Assembly (NCBI RefSeq): GCF_018619475.1 | Contig: NZ_JAHFZG010000003.1 | Span: forward strand, 183,934-247,933 | Length of the DNA: 64,000 bases | Direction of reading: 5' to 3' | Origin: Rhodomicrobium sp. Az07 | GTDB taxonomy: Bacteria; Pseudomonadota; Alphaproteobacteria; Rhizobiales; Rhodomicrobiaceae | In this document: piece after piece, positions 18,964-28,317 of the stretch | Numbering within the stretch: position 1 is the stretch's first letter | Layout: the number at the start of each line of letters is the position of its first letter | The notes under the pieces: generated by a model | What the model was told of the DNA's origin: nothing | The model's database searches: none | Seen by the model: the letters and a program-made list of their open reading frames with translations, nothing else | Translations under genes and position numbers: made by a program

Positions 18964-18984
18964 GGTCTGGCCGGTAGCCAGACC
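18964..18984. terminator. Hairpin between hemF and clpA
   Basis: GGTCTGGC (18964-18971) pairs with GCCAGACC (18977-18984), loop 5 bases, shortly after the hemF stop. No T-tract follows, so terminator activity is uncertain. Confidence 0.4.
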
Positions 18985-19075
18985 TCATGGCTAGCGCGCC
19001 CCTTGCGCTCAAGCACAGAGCAAGTCCAGACGAAAACGCCGGGCGCTGCGAGGGCGACCGGCGTCATATTTCCAG

Positions 19076-21433
19076 TCAGGCCGCGCCCTTCGGCAGCAGC
19101 GCCGGGCCTTCGCCCTCGCCCGCCTCGGCGTCTTCGGCCTTGATCGGCGGCTTCGCCTCGATGACCTCGAAGGAAAGCGTCTTGTTGCCGTCCTTCTCCT
19201 CGACGACCACCCGCACCGTTCCGCCGCCTTCGAGCTTGCCGAACAACAATTCCTCGGCCAGTGGCTTCTTGATGCTCTCCTGAATGACGCGGGCGAGCGG
19301 ACGCGCGCCGTACATCTCGTCGTAGCCGTGGTCGGCGAGCCATTCCATCGCTTCCGGCGTCAGTTCGATGACCACGTTGCGGTCCGCGAGTTGCGCTTCG
19401 AGCTGGAAGATGAACTTCTCGACCACCCTGCCGATCATCTCGCGCGAGAGGCGGGCAAACGGGATCACGGCGTCGAGGCGGTTGCGGAACTCCGGCGAGA
19501 ACATGCGCTTGATCGCCTCCTCGTCTTCGCCCACCCGCTGCTGGCTGCCGAAGCCGATAGCGGGCTTCGCCATGTCGGCCGCGCCCGCGTTCGTGGTCAT
19601 GATGAGCACCACGTTGCGGAAATCGACCTGCTTGCCGTTATGATCGGTGAGCTTGCCGTGGTCCATGACCTGAAGCAGCACGTTGAACAGGTCCGGATGC
19701 GCCTTCTCGATCTCGTCGAGGAGAAGGACGCAGTGCGGGTTCTGGTCCACGCCGTCGGTCAACAGGCCGCCCTGATCGAAGCCGACATAGCCCGGAGGCG
19801 CGCCGATGAGCCGCGACACAGTGTGCCGCTCCATATACTCCGACATGTCGAAGCGCAGGATCTGCACGCCGAGCAGGCTCGCGAGCTGGCGGGCGACTTC
19901 CGTCTTGCCGACGCCGGTCGGGCCGGAGAACAGGTACGAACCGATGGGCTTCTCCGCATCGCGAAGGCCCGCGCGGGCGAGCTTGATCGCGGCGGAAAGC
20001 GCATGGATCGCCTGATCCTGGCCGAACACGACGCGCCTGAGATCGCCTTCGAGGTTGCGCAGAAGCTCCGTGTCGGTCTTGGAGACGGTCTTGGGCGGGA
20101 TGCGCGCCATGGTGGCGACGGTCGCCTCGACCTCCTTCACGCCGATGGTGCGCTTCCGCTTCGAGGGCGCCAGCAACATCTGCGACGCGCCCGTTTCGTC
20201 GATCACGTCGATCGCCTTGTCGGGCAGCTTGCGGTCGTGGATGTACTTCGCCGACAGCTCCACCGCAGCCTTGATCGCCTGGTTCGTGTATTTGATGTTG
20301 TGGAAGTCCTCGAAGTAGGGCTTCAGCCCCTTCATGATTTCGATTGCATCCTCAACCGTCGGCTCGGCGACATCGATTTTCTGGAAGCGCCGCACAAGCG
20401 CGCGATCCTTCTCGAAGTGCTGGCGGTATTCCTTGTAGGTGGTCGAGCCGATACAGCGCAGCACGCCCGATTGCAGCGCGGGCTTCAAGAGGTTCGACGC
20501 GTCCATCGCGCCGCCCGAGGTAGCGCCCGCACCGATCACGGTGTGAATCTCGTCGATGAAGAGGATCGCGCCCGGATAGGCTTCGATTTCCTTCATCACC
20601 GCCTTGAGCCGCTCCTCGAAGTCGCCGCGATAGCGCGTGCCCGCGAGCAGCGTGCCCATGTCGAGCGAAAACACCGTCGCGTTGGCGAGCACCTGCGGCA
20701 CCTCGCCGCGGACGATCTTGCGCGCCAGTCCTTCTGCGATGGCCGTCTTGCCGACGCCCGGATCGCCCACGTAAAGCGGGTTGTTCTTCGACCGGCGGCA
20801 CAGCACCTGGATCGTGCGCTCGATTTCCTTGTCGCGGCCGATCAGCGGATCGATGCGGCCGTCCTTCGCCTTCTGATTGAGGTTGACGCAGTAGGCTTCG
20901 AGCGCGTCCGTCGAACGCTTCTTCTCATCGGCGCCGTCGACCGTGGTCGCATCGTCCTCGACGCCCCGCACACCGCGAGGCTCGGACATGCCGGCCCGCT
21001 TCGAAATGCCGTGGCTGATGAAATTCACCGCGTCGAATCGCGTCATGTCCTGCTCTTGCAGGAAGTAGGCGGCGTTGCTTTCGCGCTCGGCGAAGACCGC
21101 GACAAGCACATTCGCGCCCGTCACTTCCTCGCGGCCCGAAGACTGCACATGCACCACGGCGCGGTGAATCACGCGCTGAAAGCTCGCGGTCGGCTGCGCC
21201 TCGCCATCCTGGTCAAGGACGAGGTTGTTCAGCTCCTTGTCGAGAAACTCGGTCAGTTTGGCCCGAAGCCGCTCCACATCGACGTTGCAGGCTCTAAGGA
21301 CAGAAGACGCGTCGCGGTCATCCAGCAGCGAAAGGAGCAGGTGTTCCAGCGTTGCGTATTCGTGATGCCGCTCGTTGGCGTATTCGATAGCGCGGTGGAG
21401 CGACTCTTCCAGGCTGTTTGAGAATGATGGCAC
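19076..21433 (-). CDS. clpA: ATP-dependent Clp protease ATP-binding subunit ClpA
   Basis: AAA+ unfoldase feeding ClpP, including N-degron substrates delivered by ClpS. It has the Clp N-domain repeats, Walker A GDPGVGKT in the first AAA module and GPTGVGKT in the second, and an IGFGSQ loop of the type that docks ClpP. The start was set at GTG 21433 ([25 protein letters not shown]), matching the family N-terminus. The AGGAG overlaps the clpS stop, so the genes are coupled. About 785 residues, slightly longer than E. coli ClpA because of a C-terminal acidic/Gly-rich tail. Confidence 0.95.
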   Translation of the reverse strand: MPSFSNSLEESLHRAIEYANERHHEYATLEHLLLSLLDDRDASSVLRACNVDVERLRAKLTEFLDKELNNLVLDQDGEAQPTASFQRVIHRAVVHVQSSGREEVTGANVLVAVFAERESNAAYFLQEQDMTRFDAVNFISHGISKRAGMSEPRGVRGVEDDATTVDGADEKKRSTDALEAYCVNLNQKAKDGRIDPLIGRDKEIERTIQVLCRRSKNNPLYVGDPGVGKTAIAEGLARKIVRGEVPQVLANATVFSLDMGTLLAGTRYRGDFEERLKAVMKEIEAYPGAILFIDEIHTVIGAGATSGGAMDASNLLKPALQSGVLRCIGSTTYKEYRQHFEKDRALVRRFQKIDVAEPTVEDAIEIMKGLKPYFEDFHNIKYTNQAIKAAVELSAKYIHDRKLPDKAIDVIDETGASQMLLAPSKRKRTIGVKEVEATVATMARIPPKTVSKTDTELLRNLEGDLRRVVFGQDQAIHALSAAIKLARAGLRDAEKPIGSYLFSGPTGVGKTEVARQLASLLGVQILRFDMSEYMERHTVSRLIGAPPGYVGFDQGGLLTDGVDQNPHCVLLLDEIEKAHPDLFNVLLQVMDHGKLTDHNGKQVDFRNVVLIMTTNAGAADMAKPAIGFGSQQRVGEDEEAIKRMFSPEFRNRLDAVIPFARLSREMIGRVVEKFIFQLEAQLADRNVVIELTPEAMEWLADHGYDEMYGARPLARVIQESIKKPLAEELLFGKLEGGGTVRVVVEEKDGNKTLSFEVIEAKPPIKAEDAEAGEGEGPALLPKGAA

Positions 21434-21441
21434 TGCCGCAC

Positions 21442-21783
21442 CTACTCCTTTTCCATAGTGCACTGAAGGGGATGCTGATGCTGGCGCGCGAAATTCATCA
21501 CCTGGGTGACTTTCGTCTCAGCAACTTCGTAGGTATACACGCCGCAGATACCGACGCCTTTCTGGTGGACATGCAGCATTATGCGCGTTGCCTCCTCTCG
21601 CGGCTTGTTGAAGAACCGCTCAAGCACGTAGACGACGAATTCCATCGGCGTGTAGTCGTCGTTCAGGAGGAGAACCTTGTAGAGGCTCGGGCGTTTCGTT
21701 TTGGGACGAGTTTTTGTTACGACCCCTGTTTTCAGGCCGTTGTCGTCCTTGAAACCGTTATTGCCCGCCATCGCAGCAACCAT
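21442..21783 (-). CDS. clpS: ATP-dependent Clp protease adaptor ClpS
   Basis: Small adaptor that binds N-degron substrates and hands them to ClpA. The core is present: [24 protein letters not shown], where Asn-Asp-Asp line the N-end pocket, and [23 protein letters not shown]. The start was set at ATG 21783 ([10 protein letters not shown]) with AGGG 6 bases upstream; a longer frame reaches 21870 but adds sequence outside the family. The clpA GTG lies 8 bp downstream. Confidence 0.92.
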   Translation of the reverse strand: MVAAMAGNNGFKDDNGLKTGVVTKTRPKTKRPSLYKVLLLNDDYTPMEFVVYVLERFFNKPREEATRIMLHVHQKGVGICGVYTYEVAETKVTQVMNFARQHQHPLQCTMEKE

Positions 21784-22252
21784 TCGAGACCCTATCGGAA
21801 GCCTGAACGTTTCAAGCGTCTGCCACTCTGCCTGACGCCTCCGGATCGTGCGCGGAAAAGAGGCCATCACCTTGCATCATCCCGTTTATCGGTTTCGTCT
21901 GTCAAGGCCTCCTGACCGGCGCCTCATCGAATATATGTGCCCCTTCCTGCATTGAAAGGGTGCCGCCCCGTTCATCACGCAGCGGTGTTTCCAAACTCCC
22001 GCAATTCCATCGGCGAAATTGAAATCCTACGCCCGATCCAGGTCATGGGTAAGACCGAATTAATGCCCGTACAGGTATAGCAGCCTGAGCCGACAACCTT
22101 GCATTGAGGTTGACCGCCCACGCGACGCCTTGACGCGGCGCCTTGCTGACGACACGTTTTTGGGGTTTCAAACCGCCGTGATCCGACATCTGCGTTTTCA
22201 AATTCCGAGGCATAAGAAGGACTTGGCACCGAACGGTTCAGCTCGGGACCAC
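21784..22252. other. Divergent intergenic region clpS / dacF
   Basis: It should hold the promoters of clpSA (leftwards) and the carboxypeptidase (rightwards). I could not pick out a convincing -35/-10 pair, RNA gene or repeat. Part of it may be coding if the longer starts of either neighbour are used. Confidence 0.4.
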
Positions 22253-24055
22253 ATGGCTCGGGACCAACCGCCCCGGCATGACTTCGCTCGTGAAGGCATC
22301 GCTCGCCGGGTTTCGCCGGTCGCCGTGCTTCTCTGCGCGATGGCGGTCCTTCTCCTTGCCCTCTCCGGTTCCGCCGAGGCTCGCCGCAAGGCATCTCGGG
22401 CGCCGTCTTACTCCCCGGCGAGTTCCGCCATGGTGGTCGACTTCCACACCGGGCGCATCCTGATCGCGAGGAACGCCACCGACCCGCGGTTTCCCGCCTC
22501 CATCACCAAGGTGATGACCCTTTATCTGCTGTTCGACGCCCTTCGCGACGGCAAGCTCGGCATGAGCACGAAACTGCGTGTTTCGGCCTACGCCGCATCG
22601 CAGTCGCCGACGAAGCTCGGCCTGCGCCCCGGCGACACGATCGCGGTTTCCGACGCCATCGGCGCCATTGTGACGAAGTCGGCGAACGACGTGGCCGTCG
22701 TGGTTGCCGAAGCGCTGGCGGGCTCCGAGGAGGAATTCGCCCGCCGCATGACCCAGAGGGCGCGCACCATCGGCATGCTCAACACGACGTTCCGAAACGC
22801 GTCCGGCCTGCCGAATTCCGAACAGCGGACGACGGCGCAGGATCTCGTCATCATGGCGCGCGCGGTGCTGACCGACCATCCCGAGCGCGCAGGCGTCTTC
22901 AAGACGAAATATTTCCGGTATGGCGGCGACATCTATCGAAACCACAACACCTTGCTGTTCTCGTATCCGGGGATGGAAGGCATGAAGACCGGCTTCACCT
23001 CGGCGTCGGGTTTCAACTTGCTCGCCACCGCGCGGCGCGGCGAGAAGCGGCTCATCGCGGTGGTGCTGGGCGGATCTTCGGCCCGCGCCCGCAACGGCGC
23101 CATGCGCAACATTCTCGACGCCTCATGGTCGAAAGCCATGACACTCACCGCCGCGAAAAAAGCGGGCGCCCTGGTCGCGTCCTTGGCGCCGAAGCAATTT
23201 GCGGCCGCTGCGCCCGCGAAGCTTCCGTCCGCGCCGGAACCGCGACAGGTGGCATCCGCGGAGCAAACGGCGAAGGACGCTGCACCTGTGCAGACGACTC
23301 CCGGCGGCACGGCTCATCTGCGGCGCGTGTCTCGCCTCCCCGCCGGTGCATTGCAGCTCAAACGCAAGCCCGACAGCGCATCGAATGCGATCCTGTTCTC
23401 CTCGCTCGAAAACAGCCTTGCGGTGCGCGCCACCCGCGAGCCCGCCGAGACATCCGACACGTCGACGGACGAGCCCGAAGAGGCGACCGGGCGGGCCATG
23501 GTCGACCATGACGTGACTGCCTCCGGTTCGAAGCAGGCGGCCGTCACCGTGACATTTCCCGGTCCCGGCGAGGCGCAGCCGAAAAACATGTCGGTCCATA
23601 ACAAGACTGTCCGGCTTCCCGAGGTCGCGCCTCTTGCCGCCGCCGCCGTCCAGGCGGAAGGAGAGGCGGCGGAAGCATTCGCCTCGGAAGCATCGCCCCG
23701 GCTATCCGAGGGAGCCACGCTCGCTTCGACCGTTGCGCCTGAACTCCGGACCATCGCCACGGCGGAAGCCGCAGCCTCACGCGAGACGGTGAATCTGCCC
23801 GGCCCGTATCACGTGCAGGTGGGCGCATTCCCCGAAAAGTCGCAGGCGCAACTCCGACTCGAAAGCGTCCGGCAGGCGCTCGGCCCGGCCTTTTGCAAGT
23901 CTCATCCGGACTTCATCATGCCGGTCTCGCTCGCGAGCGGCGCCACGATGTTCCGCGCCCGCTTCGCGCGCTTCGACGATGAGACCAAGGCGAAATCCGT
24001 GTGCCGTAAGCTCAAGCGATCCGGCATCGAGTGCATGAACGTCCGCGCGCCATAG
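22253..24055 (+). CDS. dacF: D-alanyl-D-alanine carboxypeptidase with C-terminal SPOR-like domain
   Basis: Penicillin-binding protein of the PBP5/6 class that trims the terminal D-Ala of peptidoglycan pentapeptides. An N-terminal hydrophobic segment (VAVLLCAMAVLLLALSGSAEA) precedes the transpeptidase-type domain with SITK (active-site Ser-x-x-Lys), SAN and KTGFT. A long Ala/Pro/Glu-rich linker of roughly 250 residues follows. The last 85 residues (YHVQVGAFPEKSQAQLRLESV onwards) look like a SPOR domain, which binds denuded glycan at septa. The start is uncertain: ATG 22253 was chosen, but a TTG frame reaches 22130. The fusion suggests division-site targeting. Confidence 0.9.
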   Translation: MARDQPPRHDFAREGIARRVSPVAVLLCAMAVLLLALSGSAEARRKASRAPSYSPASSAMVVDFHTGRILIARNATDPRFPASITKVMTLYLLFDALRDGKLGMSTKLRVSAYAASQSPTKLGLRPGDTIAVSDAIGAIVTKSANDVAVVVAEALAGSEEEFARRMTQRARTIGMLNTTFRNASGLPNSEQRTTAQDLVIMARAVLTDHPERAGVFKTKYFRYGGDIYRNHNTLLFSYPGMEGMKTGFTSASGFNLLATARRGEKRLIAVVLGGSSARARNGAMRNILDASWSKAMTLTAAKKAGALVASLAPKQFAAAAPAKLPSAPEPRQVASAEQTAKDAAPVQTTPGGTAHLRRVSRLPAGALQLKRKPDSASNAILFSSLENSLAVRATREPAETSDTSTDEPEEATGRAMVDHDVTASGSKQAAVTVTFPGPGEAQPKNMSVHNKTVRLPEVAPLAAAAVQAEGEAAEAFASEASPRLSEGATLASTVAPELRTIATAEAAASRETVNLPGPYHVQVGAFPEKSQAQLRLESVRQALGPAFCKSHPDFIMPVSLASGATMFRARFARFDDETKAKSVCRKLKRSGIECMNVRAP

Positions 24056-24062
24056 AGCCGTT

Positions 24063-24091
24063 CCGATCCGATTGAATCGCAATCAGATCGG
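24063..24091 (+). other. Imperfect palindrome after dacF
   Basis: CCGATCCGATT (24063-24073) and AATCAGATCGG (24081-24091) pair with one bulge. It resembles GATC-rich palindromic repeats scattered between genes in several Rhizobiales and may act as a weak terminator; the following bases are not T-rich enough to be sure. Confidence 0.4.
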
Positions 24092-24153
24092 TAAAACGGT
24101 CTCTTTTCTGAAGTTTAGAGCCGGATTCACTCCAAAAACCCGCGCGGCGCCGA

Positions 24154-24762
24154 TCAGCACCCCGGCTCGCAGCATTTCGGCTGCGATGGAGCCGGAACCC
24201 AGCGTGTGCCTTCGGGCTGCACCGCCACGCGCTCGCGCGAAAACGCGATATAGGGCCGCTGGAAATGGGCGTAATTCTTGTAGGGCTTCAGGAGCACGCG
24301 CCGCTCGGTCAGCGCAACCGCGTCGGGCGTCACCTGCTCGGCCCAGCGGCGGCCCGGACGGACGAGCACCCGCTTCTCGACGAGGATATCCTGCGGCGGA
24401 ACGCGCACGCGGCAGATAGCCGCTTGCCCCCCGACGCATTGCTCGCTCCAGATGGAGCCGCCCGGCTTTCTGACACGCACCGTCACCGTCTTGTAAATGG
24501 CCGGTGTCTCGCGCCATACGACCCTGCCGGGCACGACCGCCCGCTGCTGGATCACACCGTGGAGGCTCGGTCGGCGGGTCACTTCGTAAACGCCCGGCTC
24601 GACGACGTCGCGGCGGATGAAGGTCCGGTGAACCGGACGGAGCGGCGCCTGCACATAGCACTCGGCGCGCGTCTCATCCGGCGCTGCGACCGTCAGCACC
24701 GACAGCCCGGCGAGCCCGAAGCAAAAACCCCGCGTCCAGTATTTCCTTGCCGCCGACCGCAT
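24154..24762 (-). CDS. Secreted Arg/Val-rich hypothetical protein
   Basis: About 202 residues from ATG 24762 (MRSAARKYWTRGFCFGLAGL); an in-frame start 24 bases further upstream is possible. It has a signal-peptide-like N-terminus ending near ETRA-E. The mature part consists of repeated short segments of the type V-x-P-G-x-V-x-W/R-E-T and ends in KCCEPGC. Several Cys pairs suggest disulfides in the periplasm. I recognise no characterised family. Confidence 0.65.
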   Translation of the reverse strand: MRSAARKYWTRGFCFGLAGLSVLTVAAPDETRAECYVQAPLRPVHRTFIRRDVVEPGVYEVTRRPSLHGVIQQRAVVPGRVVWRETPAIYKTVTVRVRKPGGSIWSEQCVGGQAAICRVRVPPQDILVEKRVLVRPGRRWAEQVTPDAVALTERRVLLKPYKNYAHFQRPYIAFSRERVAVQPEGTRWVPAPSQPKCCEPGC

Positions 24763-24923
24763 GCTCGCCCCCGCGATAAATTCCAACAGGACTCTATAGA
24801 CACTGTTTGGGTAAATATCACGTTCCGGCAGGCGATAATTTTCGAACTATGGCGGGGCCGCAACAGGACGTTGAGCGCCGCCGCCCCGGACACGCGGCAT
24901 CCGGGGGGCAACGTTCATCCGAC

Positions 24924-25340
24924 TTAGGGGTGGGAATGCGCATCCCCGTTTACCGCCGCCAGACCCGCGAACCAGCCCTGGAAGGAGGAGTCGAATTCAT
25001 GGTAGTTGCAGGTGATCTCCTCGCCCGCCGCGATGTCGCGGATGGCGTAGCCCAGATCCGGATCGGTGAAATCGGTGTTGGGCGTCTCGCTGTGATTCAT
25101 GAAACGGCCGTTGTCGGCTTCAAGAACCCATATGCCTTTTTTCTGCATATGCGGGTAGGAATAGCGCTGAATGAAGTCCTGCATGTGCGACGGCAGTTCT
25201 TCGATATCGGCTTCGGTGAAGAAAACGTCGAACTTCGGCTCCAGCCGCCAGATGACATCTCCTTTCTTGATAGGCTCGGCAGCATAAATGCCCACTCCCT
25301 CGATCGCGCTGTTCGAGAGATAGGTACGGACAAGCATCAT
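24924..25340 (-). CDS. SET domain protein (putative lysine methyltransferase)
   Basis: A 138-residue protein that is almost entirely a SET domain. The N-terminal block is GVGIYAAEPIKKGDVIWRLEP, the NHS motif is GRFMNHSETPNTDF near residue 85, and GEEITCNYHEFD near 113 provides the catalytic Tyr region. No pre-SET Cys cluster is present, as in other small bacterial SET proteins. The start was set at the second Met (MLVRTYLSNSAIEG, ATG 25340). Substrate unknown; ribosomal or DNA-binding proteins are possible by analogy only. Confidence 0.85.
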   Translation of the reverse strand: MMLVRTYLSNSAIEGVGIYAAEPIKKGDVIWRLEPKFDVFFTEADIEELPSHMQDFIQRYSYPHMQKKGIWVLEADNGRFMNHSETPNTDFTDPDLGYAIRDIAAGEEITCNYHEFDSSFQGWFAGLAAVNGDAHSHP

Positions 25341-25539
25341 GATTTGATTTCCCAAGAATTGTGTGAGGTTGGTTGCTTATCGAACCTGAACGGGTATGGG
25401 GTAATTACTTAGCGCTTCACGGCCTTCTGGCGACCTAGGCCACGAAGAGGCAGTCTAATCTCACATGTTCTTTTTCAACATCCTTCAGAGGATTGGAAAT
25501 AGCGCTTTATCCGGTTGCCGAAGACAACACAGGGAGCTG

Positions 25540-26340
25540 ATGATTGCGCTAAACATTGTCATTTGCAACAAGCTTGATGTCGATGTTTACAAGGCCACGG
25601 GACCGCATTTGAAACTCCGACTCGACCATCTTCTGGTTCGGCGCGCGCTGGCCGAAACCCGCTCGAAAGCGCGGGATATGATCCGTCGCGGGGGCGTGCG
25701 CGTGCGCGGTCGCACCGACGTGAAGCCGGGGCTCGAAGTCGCCGAGGACGAGCCCGTTGAAGTGATTGAAAAGATGCCGTATGTCGCGCGGAGTGCCCTC
25801 AAGCTCGCAGCGGCGCTCGATGCTTTTGGCCTGTCGCCGTGTGCGCGCGCCTGCCTCGATGTCGGCGCCTCGACCGGCGGCTTCACGGAGGTGCTGCTTG
25901 AGCGCGGTGCAACCCGCGTCTATGCCGTGGATGTAGGCCGCGACCAGCTTCACGCATCGCTGCGTCAAAATGTCCGAGTGGTGTCGCTGGAAGCGCAGGA
26001 CGCGCGCGCGCTGACCCCGGCGCTCTTCGATGCGCCCATCGACGCGGTGACCTGCGACGTGAGCTTCATCTCGCTCGAAAAGGTGCTGCCCGCCGTGCTG
26101 CCGCTTGCTGCGCCCGGCGCCTGGCTCGTCGCGCTGGTGAAGCCGCAGTTCGAGGTCGGCCGCGACGGCGTCGGCAAGGGCGGCATCGTGAAGGACGAGA
26201 ATTTGCGGCGCGCGGCGGTGGAGCGCGTCACGGCATGCATCGAGGCGGAAGGCTGGCGCGCGCTCGGCGCCGTCGCATCGCCGATCAAGGGACAGGACGG
26301 CAATGAAGAAACACTCGTCGCAGCTTCGCGCGAGCGATAG
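25540..26340 (+). CDS. tlyA: TlyA family rRNA (cytidine-2'-O)-methyltransferase
   Basis: S4-domain plus FtsJ-like methyltransferase; characterised members 2'-O-methylate rRNA, and some are called hemolysin A. The S4 part is RLDHLLVRRALAETRSKARDMIRRGGVRV; the SAM motif is CLDVGASTGGFTEVLLERGA; VTCDVSFISLEKVLP and LVKPQFEVG complete the catalytic K-D-K-E set. The start is uncertain: ATG 25540 has AGGGAG close by, while the domain itself begins about 25 codons later near a TTG. It overlaps the next gene by 38 bp, so the two are cotranscribed. Confidence 0.88.
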   Translation: MIALNIVICNKLDVDVYKATGPHLKLRLDHLLVRRALAETRSKARDMIRRGGVRVRGRTDVKPGLEVAEDEPVEVIEKMPYVARSALKLAAALDAFGLSPCARACLDVGASTGGFTEVLLERGATRVYAVDVGRDQLHASLRQNVRVVSLEAQDARALTPALFDAPIDAVTCDVSFISLEKVLPAVLPLAAPGAWLVALVKPQFEVGRDGVGKGGIVKDENLRRAAVERVTACIEAEGWRALGAVASPIKGQDGNEETLVAASRER

Positions 26341-27637
26341 CGCGTCGCGCGACACGGAAACGCTGACGCTCGCAATCGAGGCGATGGGCGCGCAAGGCGA
26401 CGGCGTCGCGCGCGTCTTTAGCGGCGCTGCGGTGCATCTTCCTTTCACGCTGCCGGGCGAGGTGGTGCGCGCCGAGGTGGCTGGCGCGAAAGGCCGTCTC
26501 ATTGCGGTGGAGACGGCAAGCCAGGAGCGCGTCGAACCCGTGTGCAGGCATTTCGGCGTATGCGGGGGCTGCGCGCTCCAGCATTGGGCCGCACCGCCTT
26601 ACGACGCGTGGAAGGCGGGCCTCGTGGAAACGGCTCTCGCTCAGGCCGGCGTCCGCGCGCCATCGATGGAGCCGCTGAAAACATATCCCGTGTCGAGTCG
26701 CCGCCGCGCCGTGTTCACCGCGCGGAAGGAGGAGGGCGCGCTTCATCTCGGCTTCATCGCGGCGCGCAGCCACGATCTCGTCGACATCGACGAATGCCCC
26801 ATCCTCCTGCCACGGATCGCCGCGGCGCTCCCGCATCTTCGCGCCGCACTCAAGGGCGCGATGGCGGATCGGAGCGAAGCGAAGATTCACGTCACCGCCG
26901 CCGATAACGGCCTCGACATCGCCATCGCCGGGCCGCGCCTCGCGAGCAGCGCACGCCACGCCATCGAGTTGGCGCTTCAGGCGGCCGGTGCGATCCGCGC
27001 AACATGGAATGGCGAGGCGATCTTCATCAACGGCGCGCCGCAGATCACCGTTGGCGGTTCGCGGGTCGTGCTGCCCGAGGGCGCGTTCCTGCAAGCGGTG
27101 GAGGCGTGCGAGCGCGACATGGCGGCGTTCACCGTCGCCGCGCTCGACGCGGCGGGTTCTGGGAAGGGGCCGGTGTGCGACCTCTTCGCTGGGCTTGGCG
27201 CGTTCACCTTTCCGGCCGCCGCCCGCGCCTCTGTGACAGCCTACGAGGACAATGCCGCCGCCGTCGCCGCGCTGTCCGCCGCCGCGAGGGAGGCGAAGGG
27301 TCTCAAGCCCGTGAAGGCGGTGCGCCGCGATCTGTTTCGCAATCCGCTCGGGTTTCAGGAATTGAACGCCTTTGCCGCCGCCGTGCTCGACCCGCCGCGC
27401 GAAGGCGCTGAAGCGCAGGCGCGCGCGCTCGCGCAGTCGAAAATTTCGGCGGCCGTGATGCTGTCCTGCAATCCGGCCACCTTCGCGCGCGATGCCGCCA
27501 TTCTTGCGGATGGCGGGTTCGAACTGACGCGCCTCGCGGCCTTCGATCAGTTCCGCTATTCGGCGCATGTGGAAGTCGCGGCGCTTTTCCGCCGTCCGCG
27601 CACGAAAAAGGGCAGGCTTTCGCCCGCCCTTCGCTGA
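26303..27637 (+). CDS. RumA/TrmA-type RNA uracil-C5 methyltransferase
   Basis: SAM-dependent enzyme forming 5-methyluridine in 23S rRNA or tRNA. It has an N-terminal TRAM-like region (ETLTLAIEAMGAQGDGVAR), a Cys cluster CRHFGVCGGCALQHW near residue 85 for a 4Fe-4S cluster, the SAM site VCDLFAGLGAFTFPAA near residue 292, AAVLDPPREGAEAQ and the catalytic SCNPATFARD. At 444 residues it fits the family. Target base (RlmD- or RlmC-like) is not resolved. It overlaps tlyA, making an RNA-modification operon. Confidence 0.9.
   Translation: MKKHSSQLRASDSASRDTETLTLAIEAMGAQGDGVARVFSGAAVHLPFTLPGEVVRAEVAGAKGRLIAVETASQERVEPVCRHFGVCGGCALQHWAAPPYDAWKAGLVETALAQAGVRAPSMEPLKTYPVSSRRRAVFTARKEEGALHLGFIAARSHDLVDIDECPILLPRIAAALPHLRAALKGAMADRSEAKIHVTAADNGLDIAIAGPRLASSARHAIELALQAAGAIRATWNGEAIFINGAPQITVGGSRVVLPEGAFLQAVEACERDMAAFTVAALDAAGSGKGPVCDLFAGLGAFTFPAAARASVTAYEDNAAAVAALSAAAREAKGLKPVKAVRRDLFRNPLGFQELNAFAAAVLDPPREGAEAQARALAQSKISAAVMLSCNPATFARDAAILADGGFELTRLAAFDQFRYSAHVEVAALFRRPRTKKGRLSPALR
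27604..27631 (-). terminator. Terminator of the Hsp20 gene inside the end of the upstream convergent gene
   Basis: On the minus strand AAGGGC-GGC and GCC-GCCCTT form a 9-10 bp stem with one mismatch and a GAAA loop, followed by five T. It overlaps the last codons of the convergent methyltransferase gene. Confidence 0.65.
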
Positions 27638-27659
27638 GGCCGTGAATCCGAGGCGCGCG

Positions 27660-28139
27660 TTACGCGGCAGCCTCGACCTTGCGGGCCGCATCGCCCTCGA
27701 TCACGCGCGGGTGGGGAGCGCCCTTCGTGATCTGGATCGTGCGCGGCTTCATGGCCTCGGGCAATTCGCGCTTCAGGTCGACGTGCAGAAGCCCGTTCTC
27801 CAGCGCGGCACCGGACACCTCGACGTAATCGGCCAGCCGGAAACGGCGCTCGAAATTACGCGCGGCGATGCCCTGATGGATGTAGGCCCGGTTGGCAGCT
27901 TCACCCTTCTTTTCACCGCGGATGGTAAGAGTACCCTCCTTCACGTCGATGGAAAGGTCATCCTCACCGAAACCGGCGACAGCCATGGTAACGCGATAGA
28001 CATTCTCGCCAAGACGTTCGATATTATAGGGCGGGAAGCCGCTTTCGCTTTCAAGACCAGAGAGCTGGTCAAGCACATTGGCTAGGTGATCGAAGCCGAT
28101 CGCGGACTTATACAGGGGAGAGAGATCAAGACGACGCAT
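27660..28139 (-). CDS. Small heat-shock protein, Hsp20 / IbpA type
   Basis: ATP-independent holdase chaperone that binds unfolding proteins under heat stress. From ATG 28139 (MRRLDLSPLYKSAIGFD) it is 159 residues with the alpha-crystallin core (PPYNIERLGENVYRVTMAVAGF, KEGTLTIRGEK, IAARNFERRFRLADYVEVSGAALENGLLHVDLKRELPEA) and the C-terminal I-x-I motif (TIQI). A longer in-frame extension upstream covers the thermometer region and is not coding. Its leader is a ROSE-like element sequestering AAGGAG, so translation should be heat-induced. Confidence 0.95.
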   Translation of the reverse strand: MRRLDLSPLYKSAIGFDHLANVLDQLSGLESESGFPPYNIERLGENVYRVTMAVAGFGEDDLSIDVKEGTLTIRGEKKGEAANRAYIHQGIAARNFERRFRLADYVEVSGAALENGLLHVDLKRELPEAMKPRTIQITKGAPHPRVIEGDAARKVEAAA

Positions 28140-28240
28140 GTGTTGTCTCCTTATCAAGCGAGAAGTTTCCTCCGCCTTAAAGGCCGGAGCGTAAGTTTGC
28201 AGCCGATTGGCCTGCACCCATAAATTTATTTCGGACATCT
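28140..28240 (-). promoter_or_regulatory. ROSE-like RNA thermometer of the Hsp20 gene
   Basis: On the minus strand the bases just before the ATG read TCTCGCTTGATAAGGAGA (28163-28146). TCTC-CTT pairs perfectly with AAGGAGA, leaving one bulged G in TCGCT opposite the Shine-Dalgarno. That bulged G in a UYGCU motif is the signature of ROSE elements of rhizobial small heat-shock genes. A second hairpin (CTCCGGCC with GGCGGAG) lies upstream. Boundaries at the 5' end are approximate. Confidence 0.85.
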
Positions 28241-28317
28241 TCGCTGTCAAGGGGTGCTTGAGCAGCGCCATGCGCATGCGATAGAGTTTTTCCACGAACA
28301 GCGAGGACGGCTCGGAC

